Part shown: positions 12,573 to 22,418 of the stretch, one piece after another | Layout: each line of letters starts with the position of its first letter | How positions within the stretch are numbered: position 1 is the stretch's first letter | Position numbers and translations under genes: made by a program | Assembly: GCA_950295325.1 (NCBI GenBank) | Contig: OX485806.1 | Coordinates: 57,407,169-57,471,168, forward strand | DNA length: 64,000 bases | DNA from: Polytrichum commune | Taxonomy: Eukaryota; Streptophyta; Polytrichopsida; Polytrichales; Polytrichaceae | Direction of reading: 5' to 3' | Notes under the pieces: generated by a model | The model's database searches: none | The model's input: the letters and a program-made list of their open reading frames with translations, nothing else | What the model was told of the DNA's origin: nothing

Positions 12573-12728
12573 CAGTGGTTGAAAGATTATCCTGAGTCGG
12601 AGTTTAATGTGATGGTGACGTCTCACCATGCATATTTGAACGACGAGGTTATTAGTTCTAGGGGTGAGGAATATTCCTTGTTGGAACCATATGAGGTGCT
12701 CACCGAAGAATAATGGATTTTAGGCGAA

Positions 12729-14157
12729 TTGACACCTTGGATAGATGGTGTGGAGGTTAGTGACGTTAGTCTAGTACATGTTGATGGGACTCAGGATGAG
12801 GAGGTTATTGTGGCAGCTGTGAGATTGGAGGAACCTCTGCACTGCAAGACTTCGTCGACGCGCATAATGGTTGGACAGGATGTCAAGGATTATCCTAAGG
12901 TTCCTCCGGATTGGTATAGGAACAAGGATGAACAAACTCATGTGTCGAAAGCGGATTGGAAGTATGTGGATGTGACAACCCGGAATGGGAATGTTAGACA
13001 AATGAAGATGGTGTCTAAGTTGGAGGAGAAAAAAATCAAGGAATATAGCGAGTTGGTGGATGAATTTAATGACATTTTTGCCTGGTTGTACAATGAGCTT
13101 AAGGGGATCCCTAGAGAGATGGTGGAGCATCGCATTCATTTGATTCCGGGTGCTAGGCCAATTAGACAAAAGGAGAGAAGAATGAACCCACAATTACATT
13201 TGGTTAAGGTCGAATTAAAGAGATTATTGAAGGTCGGGTTTATTAAGTCGGTGGATATTACGGATTGGGTTTCTCTAATGATCTTGGTGAAGAAAAGAAT
13301 GGAAAGTTGAGGGCGTGTGTCGATTATCGGAAGTTGAATACGTACACACAAAAAAATCATTTTCCATTACCATTCATCACCCTATTGTTAGTGGAGGTAG
13401 ATGGTCATGCAAGATACACGTTCACAGATGGGTATGTAAGCTACAATCAAATTTCCATCGTTTTTCAAGATATTTATAAGACGGCCTTCACCACTCTTTG
13501 GGGCACCTTTGTTTGGGTTATCATGCCTTTTGGTTTATGTAACGCTTCGGCTACATTCCAAAGGTTGGTCATGTACATTTTTACCGACTTGATGTACAAG
13601 TCTATGACTGTGTTCGTAGATGATTTTAGCACTCAGTCCAGTGCTAGTTCGCATTTATAGTGTATTAGGGAGGTTTTGATTAAATGTAGGAAAATGCAGT
13701 TTGCTTTGAATCCGGATAAAACATTCTTAGATGTTCGAAAGGAAGTATTAATGGGTTATGTTGTGAGTGAGAAGGGAAGAAAGCCTGACCCCGAGAAGAT
13801 ACCCGTGATATATGGATTTCCGCCTCCCACCAATGCTAGGAAAATAGCCAAGTTGTTAGGACATGTGGGTTGGTATAGGGAATTGATTCCAAATTATTCT
13901 AAGATAGCTGCTCCCATTACTTAGTTGCTAAGGAAGGATTGTAGATTTGAATGGACAGAGGCTCGCCAAAGGGCATTTGAGGAATTGAGGGATAAATTGA
14001 ATACCTATCCGGTGTTGGTACCACCGGACTAGGGAAAACCTTTCCAAGTGTTTTCTGATGCTAGCTCAGTAGCTGTAGGTAGTGTATTATATCAAGCAAC
14101 GGGAGAAAAGAAGAAGGATCAACATGTGGCTTATGCAAGCCGGCAGTTGACACCGGG
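12729..14157 (+). pseudogene. gypsy reverse transcriptase / RNase H start, degenerate
   Basis: Reverse transcriptase signatures in order: HRIHLIPGARPIRQKERR, ACVDYRKLN, MPFGLCNASATFQRL and VFVDDF (the YVDD box), then GHVGWYRELIPNYSKIA of the thumb, and FSDASSVAVGSVLYQ opening RNase H. Frames change near 13290, and TAG stops fall at about 13658, 13922 and 14030. The copy is cut at 14157 where the telomere-like patch begins. It is a dead fragment. Confidence 0.88.
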
Positions 14158-14200
14158 ACCCCCAAACCCTAAACCCTAAACCCCAAACCCCAAACCCAAA
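14158..14200. repeat. telomere-like patch
   Basis: CCCAAACCCTAAACCCTAAA followed by degenerate CCCCAAA units, about 40 bp, the complement of the plant TTTAGGG telomere unit. It sits exactly at the junction between a plus-strand gypsy fragment and a minus-strand gypsy fragment, and so looks like filler from break repair or an interstitial telomere seed. Confidence 0.75.
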
Positions 14201-14260
14201 GACTTGGTGACAAGGCTCATCCCACTCTTGGGATAGCCATTTATTTCACAAGTCGCACAA
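14198..14260 (-). mobile_element. gypsy fragment, minus, left piece
   Basis: Reverse complement of the sequence at about 62800-62860 (reverse transcriptase thumb end, SQEWDEPFHQVF). Together with 16510-17205 it makes one minus-strand fragment of the gypsy family seen at 62.1-62.9 kb, interrupted by an unrecognised insertion. Confidence 0.7.
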
Positions 14261-16510
14261 AGTGGGACAACCATCGATCCTCATGCTCTTATATGCAATG
14301 GCCATCCATTTTGCCTCAACATCCGCCAATGGTAAAGTCACTTGTGGGAGTCCAATATTCGACGGAAATACGGAAATACGGATCCATTTTCCATATTTTA
14401 CCCTGCTCGTATGAGGACAATAGGGTCTCTTAGGGTAAATTAATTGTACTAGGAAATAGGGCATTTTAAATCTGCCTCGCACGATAAAAATGATAAAAAT
14501 GAGCATTATTACCGGTCCGTCAAATTGGATTAAGAGGGGACCGTTTGATCATGCTCTGGACTGCTGGTCCGGACCAAGTAACGGTTACGCCAAGATTAAA
14601 CAACGGTCCGGAAGTGGAGAGACGGTTACAACGGACTTATGGCGGTTGGGGGGAAAACCGTTGGTGAACCGTCGGAAAACGTTTGGCAACCGTTTTCCGT
14701 TAAAACGAACGGTAACAACGGAAGGAAGAGGGAGGAATGATATTTAAGGATCCCTTCCTTTTCCTCCCACTTTTTTTGTTCGCAAGAGGAAAATTGTTGA
14801 GAGAACGAGTGGTGAGGTTGTTTTTTTTTCCGAGCCGCCAGCAGTTGGATTGCTGGGACTCCGCAATTTCCAGTTACCGGCAGTTGGCTTGCCGGAACTC
14901 TGTAGCAATTAGTCGGAAAAAAGGGAATCCGGAGGGGAGAGAATTTCCGGAGCTGTGTCAGAGGTTGAGGAAAGGTAGGAAAATGCCGGAAGCACGGGAA
15001 GAGGATAGGAGGGAATCCATCCCGATTCCGCTCAAAGCCCTCATCCCTGCAATTCCGAGGGAGGACAGGGAGCTGCAGGAGCTAGTGGAGGATCTCCGGG
15101 TCATGGGCTGCGCGGGGTTGCTCTCCAAACCCTGGAACCTCCGAGCGGAAGATACCCTCCGGGAGTTCAAGTTTGAGAGAGGGAATCAGTGGCTAGGAAC
15201 CAAGAGAAAGGATCCGGATAGTTGGACTCCGAAAGTTTGGAATAGTGTCTATGGGTTTCCGAGAGGAATTGCAGAGGGATGGGCCGGACGCCGCGATGGC
15301 CTGTTCGCCGGAAAGTTTAGAGGGGACGCGGATCCGAAGGACGGCTTTCACCCCGGGAACTGCCGGAACCTTAAAGAGCGGAGGGTCTTAGAGTTCCTCC
15401 TGCCCATCCTTAACCCGGACAAGCCTAAGCGGATTAGCCTTACCATGGCTAACACCCTGTTCAGTGCTATGTCCGGAGTCGGGCCCGTGAATTGGGGGTT
15501 GATAATTCAGGAAATAGTAGGTGGTGCGAGAAGTCGCCCTGGTCCAGAATCCGCCAACGTCTGCGAGACCCAACCAGCAGGGAGGCGGCTCTCGACCTGC
15601 CAGTTCCGGGAGAGCTCCGAAAAGGATCCGCTCTCCCCAGGTAAGGCGGAAGAGCACCGGGTCTGTTAGATCCGGACGAGGCAAGTCCTCTGTTCCACAG
15701 ACTTCGGATCGGTCCCGGACTCCGGACAGAGCTCGGACCCCGATAAGGCACCAAACTTCGGATCGAGAGGCAACTCTGAGTAGGGGTAAGGCCCCTATGA
15801 CCCAAGCCTCGCCGTCGTCTCCTCTAGACTACCAAATGGTGAACACATTCCCTCCGCCACCCTCAAGGGCGGCCTCCAATAGGGATCCACGGACTACCTC
15901 GATATCGGGCGAGTAGAATTCGGAACAGCACACCGGAAGCGATCCTTTCCCGATTCGGAGCGTCCGGGAGGGAAGTACAATTTCCGGATCACCACAGACA
16001 GAAGGAGCAACGGACTCGCAGGATGAGATTGCTCCTTCTCCAAACATGAGGAGGATGCTTACGCGGCTGCAGAAGGCATCGCCGGGAGGGGCCTCATCCG
16101 CCGTCAACGGCCTCGGCAGCCATTCGAAGGAAAAAACAGCTCAGAAGAAGCACCGCTCTTCTTAGCTTAGGATGGTAGTTAGATTAGTTAGGCAGAATAG
16201 AGGTAGGAAGATAGGATTTAGGAGTTTTTGAAGTTAAGGAATAAAATTCTCTCTTGGGTTTTTGTCAGCGGAAAATCTGGATCTTGATCCGGGAAATCGG
16301 AGAGGAATGAAGCAGTTAGGGTTTTCTTAGCGGCGGCCGCCTGGGTTGCCGCCATCAGGTTAGGGATTTTTGGGCCTCTACTTAAGGCTGAATAAGGAGC
16401 TGGAGAGGGGTTCCTTCTCCATTGTTGTATTCTGATTGCTCAAACTCTAATAAACTCCTTACTTTCTCACTCCTTGACTTTCGTTGATTGATTTTGTGTA
16501 CGAATGATTC
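14261..16510 (+). mobile_element. unrecognised insertion with a gag-like ORF
   Basis: About 2.25 kb of higher-GC DNA lying between two parts of one gypsy fragment, so probably an inserted element. Frames 14737-15669 and 15521-15916 (+) overlap. The first has a well-defined globular stretch (EDTLREFKFERGNQWLG, GRRDGLFAGKF, KERRVLEFLLPILNPDK, LTMANTLFSAMSGV); the second is a basic Arg/Ser/Pro-rich tail (RSRTPDRARTPIRHQTSDR). Gag followed by a nucleic-acid-binding tail would fit, with a +1 shift or indel between them, but no motif proves it. The 3' part (16190-16500) has no ORF and resembles an LTR or 3' UTR. I could not define its ends. Confidence 0.4.
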
Positions 16511-17205
16511 GGACAACTTCCTTTGTCACCACATACCTCAAGAACTCAATCTCTCGTTGAGCAACATTATTTTTTATTCCTTGGCGGTAACTTTTTGAAC
16601 AACACATTGGTGAATACATCCTTGTACCTCACCAACATCCCACCAATGTGGTTTGGGAAGGCCCATCTTTCCTAGCCTCCCCATACGTTCTTTGGAGTTG
16701 CTCTAATTGAACCACGACCATTATGTTTTCTATTTTTCATTTGGTTCATTAAGACCAAATTCAACTTGGAACCTCCTACCATAGGAATCCTTGTCAATTT
16801 GAACTTCAATTCCTTGCCATTATGACACATCATAATGCACTGCAAGAACACCGGCATGCACCTCACATCTATCATGTGAGTTTCAAAGAAGGCGGCCTTC
16901 ACAATGACATGCATTTCATCTATTTCACATAGTGTGAAATTTTGACGAAAATCCAATGTCCCACATTGAAAGGTTACATGCATCACGGCCTCCTTTGGCT
17001 CATGCGGTTTGCCCTTTCCAAACCGCACCTTGGTGGGCTTGCCCGCTCTATCAATTGGCAAGCCCCAACTCCCTTGTGAGTTTTGGGCTCAAGAAGGAAT
17101 GCCTTGCCTCTTTGTCAACCCATGAGACATTTCTCCCATTCATTTGAGCCTCAAGGTACAAAAGACTTGGCCTCGGCTTAAGGCTCCCAGCCTTAGCCAC
17201 AATGC
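16511..17205 (-). pseudogene. gypsy pol fragment (protease/RT spacer), minus
   Basis: The frame at 16672-17061 on minus encodes FQCGTLDFRQNFTLCEIDEM, then FFETHMIDVR and KFKLTRIPMVGGSKLNLVLM, a gypsy-type retropepsin-like region with its linker, close to 62130-62490 on plus. Upstream text on minus (QMNGR-NVSW..., KPTKVRFGKGK) continues the match. It is truncated at 17205 where the end of element D begins, so D inserted into this fragment. Confidence 0.75.
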
Positions 17206-17490
17206 GGGAAACTTAGTAGTGTGAGCGTAGAGCGGACATTGGAGAGCAGAAAATTTAGATTTTGTTGGGTAATTTTAGGAGAAACAGTGCCTATTTCCGT
17301 GGAATTAGAGATAGTTTGAATCCAATTTGTTGGAAAGGCACCCCATGCCCGTGGACATAAGGGTTTAGGTGTTGGAAAGGCACCCCATGCCCGACAAAAT
17401 GTAGGTTAAGTTAGGTGCCAACCTCAAGACTTACAAAAATGTGTATTCAGTTCAAGTAGCTATATACAAATTACTCTACTTTTTTTCCAT

Positions 17491-18054
17491 CTACACCCTA
17501 TCGGCCGGGCATGTCCAATATGGATAAAATGATTCAAAGATCATGCCATAGATCTCCACCGCACACCAGCAGCTCTCCAATTCATACCTTAGCTTAGCCA
17601 ATGAACGCAATGACAAATCCCCCAAGTGTAATATAAGAATCTTCCTGGGAATTTTTGAGGTGACGTGCCTGTTGTGTGAGAACCAAAAGGAGTTCATTTG
17701 AAATTGATGTATGAAGTTATGTTCGCGTATCAAACACACCCTCGGGACACCATTGGGACCCATGGAGTATTCATGCTGAGCCAAACAAAAAGCATTGTAC
17801 TGCACACTTTTATTTACAATCGTTTTCCATGCTTTGCAACATAGCCTCAAACTATGGATTAGCAAGAAACGGAGTTGGGTGTCCAATACCGTCTCCCGGC
17901 CTGTATCCACATTTGCGGCACCCACCAACAAGTTTGGGACCAATACCGTCAATTGTACATCTTTGTCCAAATACAACACAAGTGGCTCCATTACGTGGGA
18001 TTGGCGTGATTTTCCCCACCCTGATACATCATTTAAACCACAAACATTCATCAT
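17491..18054 (-). CDS. unrecognised ORF with an F-box-like stretch
   Basis: 187 codons from an ATG, no introns evident. I do not recognise the family. The stretch SLRLCCKAWKTIVNKSVQYN resembles the helix of F-box proteins (L-R-x-C-K-x-W), followed by MGPNGVPR and a hydrophobic, aromatic C-terminus. It lies between the end of element D and the D methyltransferase gene, on the same strand as that gene, about 1.8 kb beyond its stop. Elements A and B have nothing similar in that place, so it may be captured sequence or an older insertion. There is no evidence that it is expressed. Confidence 0.35.
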   Translation of the reverse strand: MMNVCGLNDVSGWGKSRQSHVMEPLVLYLDKDVQLTVLVPNLLVGAANVDTGRETVLDTQLRFLLIHSLRLCCKAWKTIVNKSVQYNAFCLAQHEYSMGPNGVPRVCLIREHNFIHQFQMNSFWFSHNRHVTSKIPRKILILHLGDLSLRSLAKLRYELESCWCAVEIYGMIFESFYPYWTCPADRV

Positions 18055-18059
18055 ATGAA

Positions 18060-18340
18060 TGAAAGTTGAAAATTTGGCCTACCCATCTAGGCTCTCGGAA
18101 GTGAGAGCATCCAAAAAATCAAAAACATTCAAAACCTGAATCAAAGTTGAGAATGTGGCCAACACATATAGGCCAGAGGAAGCGAAAGCATCCAAACAAT
18201 CTAAAACATTCAACACCTGAATCAAACTTCAGAATGTGGACTACACATCTAGGGCCATCGGAAGTGGAGCATTCAAAAAATCAAAAAGATTCATCACCTG
18301 AATCAAAGTTGAGAATCTGGTAGAAACGGAGTTGAGAGTC
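18060..18340. repeat. approximately 78-bp tandem repeat
   Basis: Three to four degenerate copies of a unit containing ACCTGAATCAAAGTTGAGAA, TGTGGCC-ACACATCTAGG, and GAAGTGAGAGCATCCAAA. It lies just upstream of the 17491 ORF on its strand. Confidence 0.7.
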
Positions 18341-18599
18341 CGAACACTCACCAGGATGGAGTAGCATAATGCTTGCGCTTGAAAGTCTTCCATGCCAAAT
18401 TGGAGAGCATGTGCTTGGAGTGCTACCATGTGAAAAGGGTGCACGGGGATGTGACCATAATTGGTAGGATATATGCTTTGAATGCATTAGATTAATGGGA
18501 TGAATCTGAACTTGATTAGGGGATCTTAGCTAGTACAACACATAATGACAGAGGATGCAATATATAACATTATGGCTATAATGCCACATGCAAAAATCT

Positions 18600-19680
18600 G
18601 GATCTTACCCCCTACCTGTGGACCCTCTCGGAACCGAGAAGGTCCCTAAATAGTCCCACCCCTTGACAAATATGAACCCAAAAAAGAAAGGTTCAAGATA
18701 TAGTCCAACCCGAGATAGTCCAACCCCTTAACTGGACAAATATGAACGCAACAAAAAAAAGACTGAACCCGTCAAACCCAACTTGTTTAGACACCTATAA
18801 ATGTGGTGCAAACCCCCAACCACTGGACCCTCTTGAAACCGAGAGGGTCACTAAGTAGTCCAACCACTTAACTTGACAAATATGAGCCCAAAAAAAAAAG
18901 GTTCAACCCGTCAAACCCAACTTGTTTAGACACACAAAAATCTAGATGAAACCCCCAACCCATGGACCCTCTTGGAACCGAGAGGGTCCCTAGATAGTCC
19001 AACCCCTTAACTAGGCAAATATGAATCCAACAAAAAAAAGACTGAACCCGTCAAACCCAACTTGTTTAGACACCAAAAAATGTGGATGAAACCCCCAACC
19101 CATGGACCTTCTCGGAACCGAGTGGGTCCCTAGATAGTCCAACCCCTTAACTGGAAAAATATGAACCCAACAAAAAAAGACTGAACCCATCAAACCCAAC
19201 TTGTTTAGACACATAAAAATGTGGATGAAACCCCCAACCTATGGACCCTCTCGGAACCGAGAGGGTCCCTAGATAGTCCAACCCCTTAACTGGACAAATA
19301 TGAACCCAACAAAAAAAGACTGAACCCGTCAAACCCAACTTCTTTAGACACATAGAAATGTGGATGAAACCCCCAACCTATGGACCCTCTCGGAACCGAG
19401 AGGGTCCCTAGATAGCCCAACCCCTTAACTGGACAAATATGAACCCAACAAAAAAAGACTGAAACCGTCAAACCCAACTTGTTTAGACACCTATAAATGT
19501 GGTGGAAACCCCCAACAGGGGGACCCTCTCGGAACCGAGAGGGTCCTTACATTGCCGAACACATTAACATTAGAAATATGAACCCAACCAAAAAAGATAC
19601 AACCCCATCCACCCGAACCTATCTTAAATCTTGTTCTTGATTCCTATACTAAGACCCTCTCGGTTCCGAGAGGGTCAAAT
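18600..19680. repeat. family-2 palindromic minisatellite, 8 palindromes
   Basis: Units of about 139 bp (one of about 200 bp) carrying GGACCCTCTCGGAACCGAGAG-type palindromes near 18624, 18826, 18964, 19103, 19242, 19381, 19520 and 19652. The spacer text (AACCCGTCAAACCCAACTTG, TTTAGACACC) differs from the family-2 arrays of element E, yet the palindrome is nearly identical. Reading frames at 19011-19477 are repeat-derived. The array follows the 3' end of the D methyltransferase gene. Confidence 0.9.
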
Positions 19681-19907
19681 TCCAGCCAAAAACAAACTAG
19701 TTGAACCTATGAACCCACTAGTTGGACATATGTAGAAATACAAGCTGTGAACCTTCAAGAGCAAATGAAATCGAACAACAAAATAAGATGACGGAGGAGT
19801 TGAATGTGGTTTGAAAAAGGGAAATGGAAATTCAACAAATGAACTTATAAATAACTCAAACATAAAGAATACATAGGAGATAGGAGTTCCAAACGCACGA
19901 GGCGTAG
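19681..19907. other. spacer between array and D gene
   Basis: No gene is recognised. It is the 3' flank of the D methyltransferase gene on minus. Confidence 0.4.
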
Positions 19908-20714
19908 TCAACAATTATGACTACCATGTCTATCACTATCCTTGCCCTACTCAACCTCTAGGTCTAGGAAATCCAATACTACTTTGTTTAGAGGGCGGGT
20001 GTGAGTAGGAGGTGGGGACGGTGCTTCCGCCAAAAGATGGGCAAGGTCAGCGGCATACGAAGGAAGCTCGAAGGGGTTGCAAATACGTCCGCATTAAGGA
20101 TACGAATGGGGCTCTCATTTTGAACTTTGCACATATAGGACAAAAAAACAAAAAAATGAGCACAAGCCAAAAAGTCCGATTCGAGAAGATAGAAATGCAA
20201 AAAAACAAGTAAGAAGCCAAGAACGAAATTACGCAGACAACAAATCAAAAATGCGCTTCGCCATCTTCCGGGGAGGAGGAGCAAAAACCGATCCTCATTG
20301 TAGGGCAGCATGTTGAGAAGTGTGTTCTTGCTCAGTCTTACGCATGGGGAGGAGGATGGACTTGAAGATGTCGATATCCAACTCAAGCACCACAATATGG
20401 TGTTGAATAGAACGACATGCAATGACAGAACCTCCTAGAAAAACGAAATGTGAAAAGATGAGCATAAGGGAATGAATGGGAAATGAAGCAAGTAAAAAAA
20501 AAACAAAACAATAAAGAAGAAAAACCAACCAAGGCCACATTGCCAATCCATGATAATGTCGTCCTTGTCCGTGAGGGCGGACAAAATGATGGAGAAGAAC
20601 TTGGGGCGTTTTTCACGAGCACCTCTCCAAGGTACCCCGTCTTCCCTCATCGACTGGTTCTTGGCATCGGCAAAGCTGTTGAGCCAACCATCTCTCTTGA
20701 GATTGTAACCCATG
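19908..20714 (-). pseudogene. ParB-MTase copy D, last three exons
   Basis: The 3' part of the gene on minus: exons 20530-20714, 20233-20434 and 19908-20124 with GT-AG borders. Exon one reads RDGWLNSFADAKNQ, VPWRGAREKRPKFF, then DWQCGL. Exon two resumes G-GSVIACRSI and RHIV-like HHIVVLELD, so the methyltransferase motif I is split by an intron exactly after its central glycine position, as in copy B. The last exon has FELPSYAADLAHLLAEAP and DSDRHGS, matching the end of copy A. A TGA at 20295 and a TAG in the last exon break it. Everything upstream of RDGW is lost to the gypsy LTR at 20715. Confidence 0.78.
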
Positions 20715-21975
20715 TGTGAGGCCAAACCACCCATACTTATGCGTCGTAGTCCGGGTGAGGGCATGGAGCTCACATTAATCCCTATGTCATTGTCAATGTC
20801 AATATGGTCGGGCTCCACCGCATTCCACATTGATGTGAACACACCAGGTTCTTTATAACATGAGTACAAGATTTGAAAAATGATCCTTTCCTTTATTGCA
20901 CTCTTCCACACAAGTTCACAATACCACACACAATCCCTCACCTAAGATTCACTCCCTAATTTCACCACATTACATTGAGTGGCTCCCTAATCCTCCATTA
21001 ACCCCATTTACTAGCCTAATATCTTGTTTTTACCCTATCCAACCTTTCCACCATGTAATATAGCATTAATACTAACCCCCCCTACGCTAATTAAGATTCA
21101 GCCTCGGTTCCCTAATCACGAAACTACGCTGTTAAGCTTTGGGACTCTGCCCGTCATCACTCGTCACCGGGTAGGCAGTCGGTCCTTGAGCCAGCAGTCT
21201 GGCCACCTAGCTCAGCTCTTCGGAGTTCTGGCCACCGAGCTTAGCTTTTCGGAGTCCTGGCCACCGAGCTGAGCTCTTCGGAGTCTGGCCACCGAGCTTA
21301 GCTCTTCGGCATTCTGTCTACCGAGCTCAATTCTTCGGCATTCTGGCTACCGAGCTCAGCTCTTCGGCATTCTGGCACTTAGCTCAGTCCTCAGAATTCT
21401 GGCTACCGAGCTCAGCTCTTCGGCATTCTGGCACCTAGCTCCGCCCTCGGAATTCTGGTTACCGAGGTCAGCTCTTCGGCATTCTCGCATCTAGCTCCGC
21501 CTTTCGGAGCCGCATTCTGGTTCTTCTCCTAGGAACAACAACCACACAAAAAAGGAGCAATCTCCTCTTTCTCTCCGCATTTCTCCACCCCCTTAGGAAC
21601 CCGAACCAAACTTATGCATAAATCACCCTTCAACCCTTAAAACCAACACACTAAAGCCCCAATGCAAACATTAACCCCGAACCCCTTGTGGGCAAGCTCC
21701 ACGCCCAATTCGGACACCTATACCGGCCTTAAGCCCAAGCTCACATTCCCTTTCCTAATAACAAAAGTACTAACTACAATTACTTTAACTAAATCTAATT
21801 AACACTACCCTTTCTCAACACACAAATGACGTAAATCACTTGTTAACACAAAAACACACTAAACCCAAAGGTTACACTCTTTTTAGTTTTGAAATAGCAA
21901 TCACAATAAAAAAAAGACAAACTCCTAATAACTTTTGAAGTTAACCACACATGTGGGCACCATTTTGGGCTCACA
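20715..21975 (-). mobile_element. gypsy LTR, about 1.26 kb
   Basis: Bounded by TGTGAGGCC... and ...GGGCTCACA, an inverted TGTGAG/CTCACA pair, directly after the integrase tail on minus, so it is the 3' LTR of the gypsy element at 21976-24973. It contains a tandem repeat at 21190-21520 (about 25-30 bp unit TCTGGCTACCGAGCTCAGCT / CTTCGGCAT). A relative in the same orientation lies at 62908. The insertion interrupts the D methyltransferase gene. Confidence 0.75.
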
Positions 21976-22418
21976 TAATTGGCGACCATCGGGGGATGGA
22001 TCCCAAAGACTCTTGCTTCGCAGGCAAGTTGTTGATCAAGCTCGATACTCCTTGCACCGACTCCCCGCGGTTCGACTTGGAAAACTTTCCCGCTCAATGT
22101 TTCCAATTGCATTGAGTTGTTGGGAAACACCTCTCGAACAAGATAGGCGCCTAAGCAAACAACATCAAACTTACCCGGGAAGTCAAGTTTCCGTGCATCT
22201 TGAATCATCATCATCATTCCCGGTTGTAGTGTTTTTTTCTTGTGTCGCTTGTCAAAGATTATCTTTCTTCTCCTTTGAATTGCCTCGATGTGTTGAGCGG
22301 CCATCCGTCTTCTCTCATCAAGCTCCTCCAAATTCGTTAGCCGATTCTTCAATGACTGACTTTCTATAAGACGTGAGCTTATTGCAACCTTGAGAGACTC
22401 CACTGCAAACTGGATCAA
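21950..22418 (-). pseudogene. gypsy integrase C-terminal tail
   Basis: RLTNLEELDERRRMAAQHIE, RRRKIIFDKRHKKKTLQPG, then GKFDVVCLGAYLVREVFPNN and MQLETLSGKVF. This is the recognisable tail of plant gypsy integrase after the catalytic core (the D-x-x-x-FDK and LGPYxV pattern). The core itself is deleted. Confidence 0.8.

Larger units (their letters stand above)
11800..14157 (+). mobile_element. gypsy retrotransposon fragment (protease to RNase H)
   Basis: A 5'- and 3'-truncated Ty3/gypsy element in plus orientation. It opens with an LTR-start-like TGAGCCCAAA near 11804, then runs directly into protease and reverse transcriptase coding and stops at the start of RNase H. The same family lies on minus at 20.7-25.0 kb, where the gag and integrase tail are kept. 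Confidence 0.85.
17206..20714. mobile_element. Element D: truncated MULE-like element, methyltransferase side
   Basis: Left end at 17206: GGGAAACTTAGTAGTGTGAG followed by CGTAGAGCGG, with the subterminal CCTATTTCCGTGGAAT at 17290. This matches the methyltransferase-side end of element B (38440). Inside are an ORF on minus, two tandem-repeat arrays and the last three exons of a ParB-MTase gene on minus. The element is cut at 20714 by a gypsy LTR. Confidence 0.75.
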
